Positions 6,255 through 6,636 of a stretch of 6,636 nt of DNA are shown in pieces. This DNA comes from an uncultured Porphyromonadaceae bacterium. Its GTDB lineage: Bacteria; Bacteroidota; Bacteroidia; Bacteroidales; Muribaculaceae. Position numbers and translations under genes: made by a program. Under the pieces are notes generated by a model. It was not told the DNA's origin and searched no databases. It was given only the letters and a program-made list of their open reading frames with translations. The stretch spans positions 1 through 6,636 of the forward strand of contig CAJJOX010000126.1 of NCBI GenBank assembly GCA_905193485.1. Direction: 5' to 3'. Each line of letters opens with the position of its first letter. Position 1 is the stretch's first letter.

Positions 6255-6611
6255 ATGTTTATGTCTACCTGTTTCAACAGACGCGCTCCGGTTAGAACAG
6301 CTCGACACCGAGACGCAATCCTTGGAGAAACGCAAGACCTGATCCAACGGTTCTTTCCCGGTGCCATGGCTGCCCTGCCAGCCATTAGAGACTGCATACA
6401 GGTAAGGATGTCAGACGCACATATCACTGCTTTACTTGACGGAAAGCCGAGGTCATTCAAAACAGGCTCCATGCTCTATGACCCCAATGAGGAGAAAGAT
6501 GTTGATGTCGGAAACGTCGAAGTGCAAATCAAGCGCGACCCGACCGATGGCAAAAACTACCGCCTTCATCTCGGAGGCAAGAGAGTGTTCCAATGGTTCA
6601 AAGAAAAGTGA
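6255..6611 (+). CDS. Small hypothetical protein, unrecognised
   Basis: This frame is open from inside the operon terminator to a TGA at 6609-6611. Possible starts are a GTG at 6147 (inside the terminator stem, so unlikely), and ATGs at 6192, 6255 and 6261. The ATG at 6255 was chosen because the sequence before it encodes an odd, Leu/Tyr-rich stretch that overlaps the terminator tail. This leaves 118 residues. No Shine-Dalgarno site is visible, and only a poor promoter-like TATCCTTTG (6219-6227) precedes it. The C-terminal half looks protein-like: an ITALLDGKPRSFKTG segment, then DPNEEKDVDVGNVEVQIKRD and a basic/aromatic end (GGKRVFQWFKEK), suggesting a small alpha/beta or beta domain. It has no signal peptide and no family was recognised. 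It may be a small cytoplasmic protein, or a remnant of a longer gene. Confidence 0.5.
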   Translation: MFMSTCFNRRAPVRTARHRDAILGETQDLIQRFFPGAMAALPAIRDCIQVRMSDAHITALLDGKPRSFKTGSMLYDPNEEKDVDVGNVEVQIKRDPTDGKNYRLHLGGKRVFQWFKEK

Positions 6612-6636
6612 CAATCGCTGAAACAGACAGTCAAGA

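Overview
The window looks like chromosomal DNA of a Bacteroidales bacterium, most likely a gut Muribaculaceae-type genome. The basis is Bacteroidota-style promoter elements (TTTG, about 20 bases, TAnnTTTG), start codons without Shine-Dalgarno sites, a PF14905-type outer-membrane barrel C-terminus, a DUF3127 protein and a secreted GH29 fucosidase. All genes read on the + strand. The assignment below order level is inference, as no marker gene is present.

Layout. Positions 1-294 are the last 97 codons of an outer-membrane beta-barrel protein that begins outside the window. A gene-poor stretch leads to a tRNA-Thr(CGU) gene (620-692) with its own promoter and a strong intrinsic terminator. A monocistronic DUF3127 gene follows (990-1364). 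It has a near-consensus promoter and a large hairpin terminator (1435-1492). Its product ends in an SSB-like acidic DIPF tail.

The core of the window is a tightly coupled three-gene operon (1510-6124). It encodes an exported GH29 alpha-L-fucosidase, a cytoplasmic CutC-family TIM-barrel protein, and an exported 848-residue transglutaminase-like protein. Both junctions are 4-base ATGA stop/start overlaps. The operon ends at a 15-bp perfect hairpin terminator (6143-6189). The third protein is the most unusual item: an intact Cys-His transglutaminase core, an Ig-like domain, a second transglutaminase-like unit without the catalytic Cys, and a cysteine-free thioredoxin-like C-terminus.

How the genes may work together: the fucosidase and the transglutaminase-like protein both carry signal peptides, so they could act on the same fucosylated glycoprotein or glycopeptide in the periplasm or outside the cell, with CutC handling a product in the cytoplasm. 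The operon structure is seen directly; the shared pathway is inference. A short unrecognised ORF (6255-6611) closes the window.
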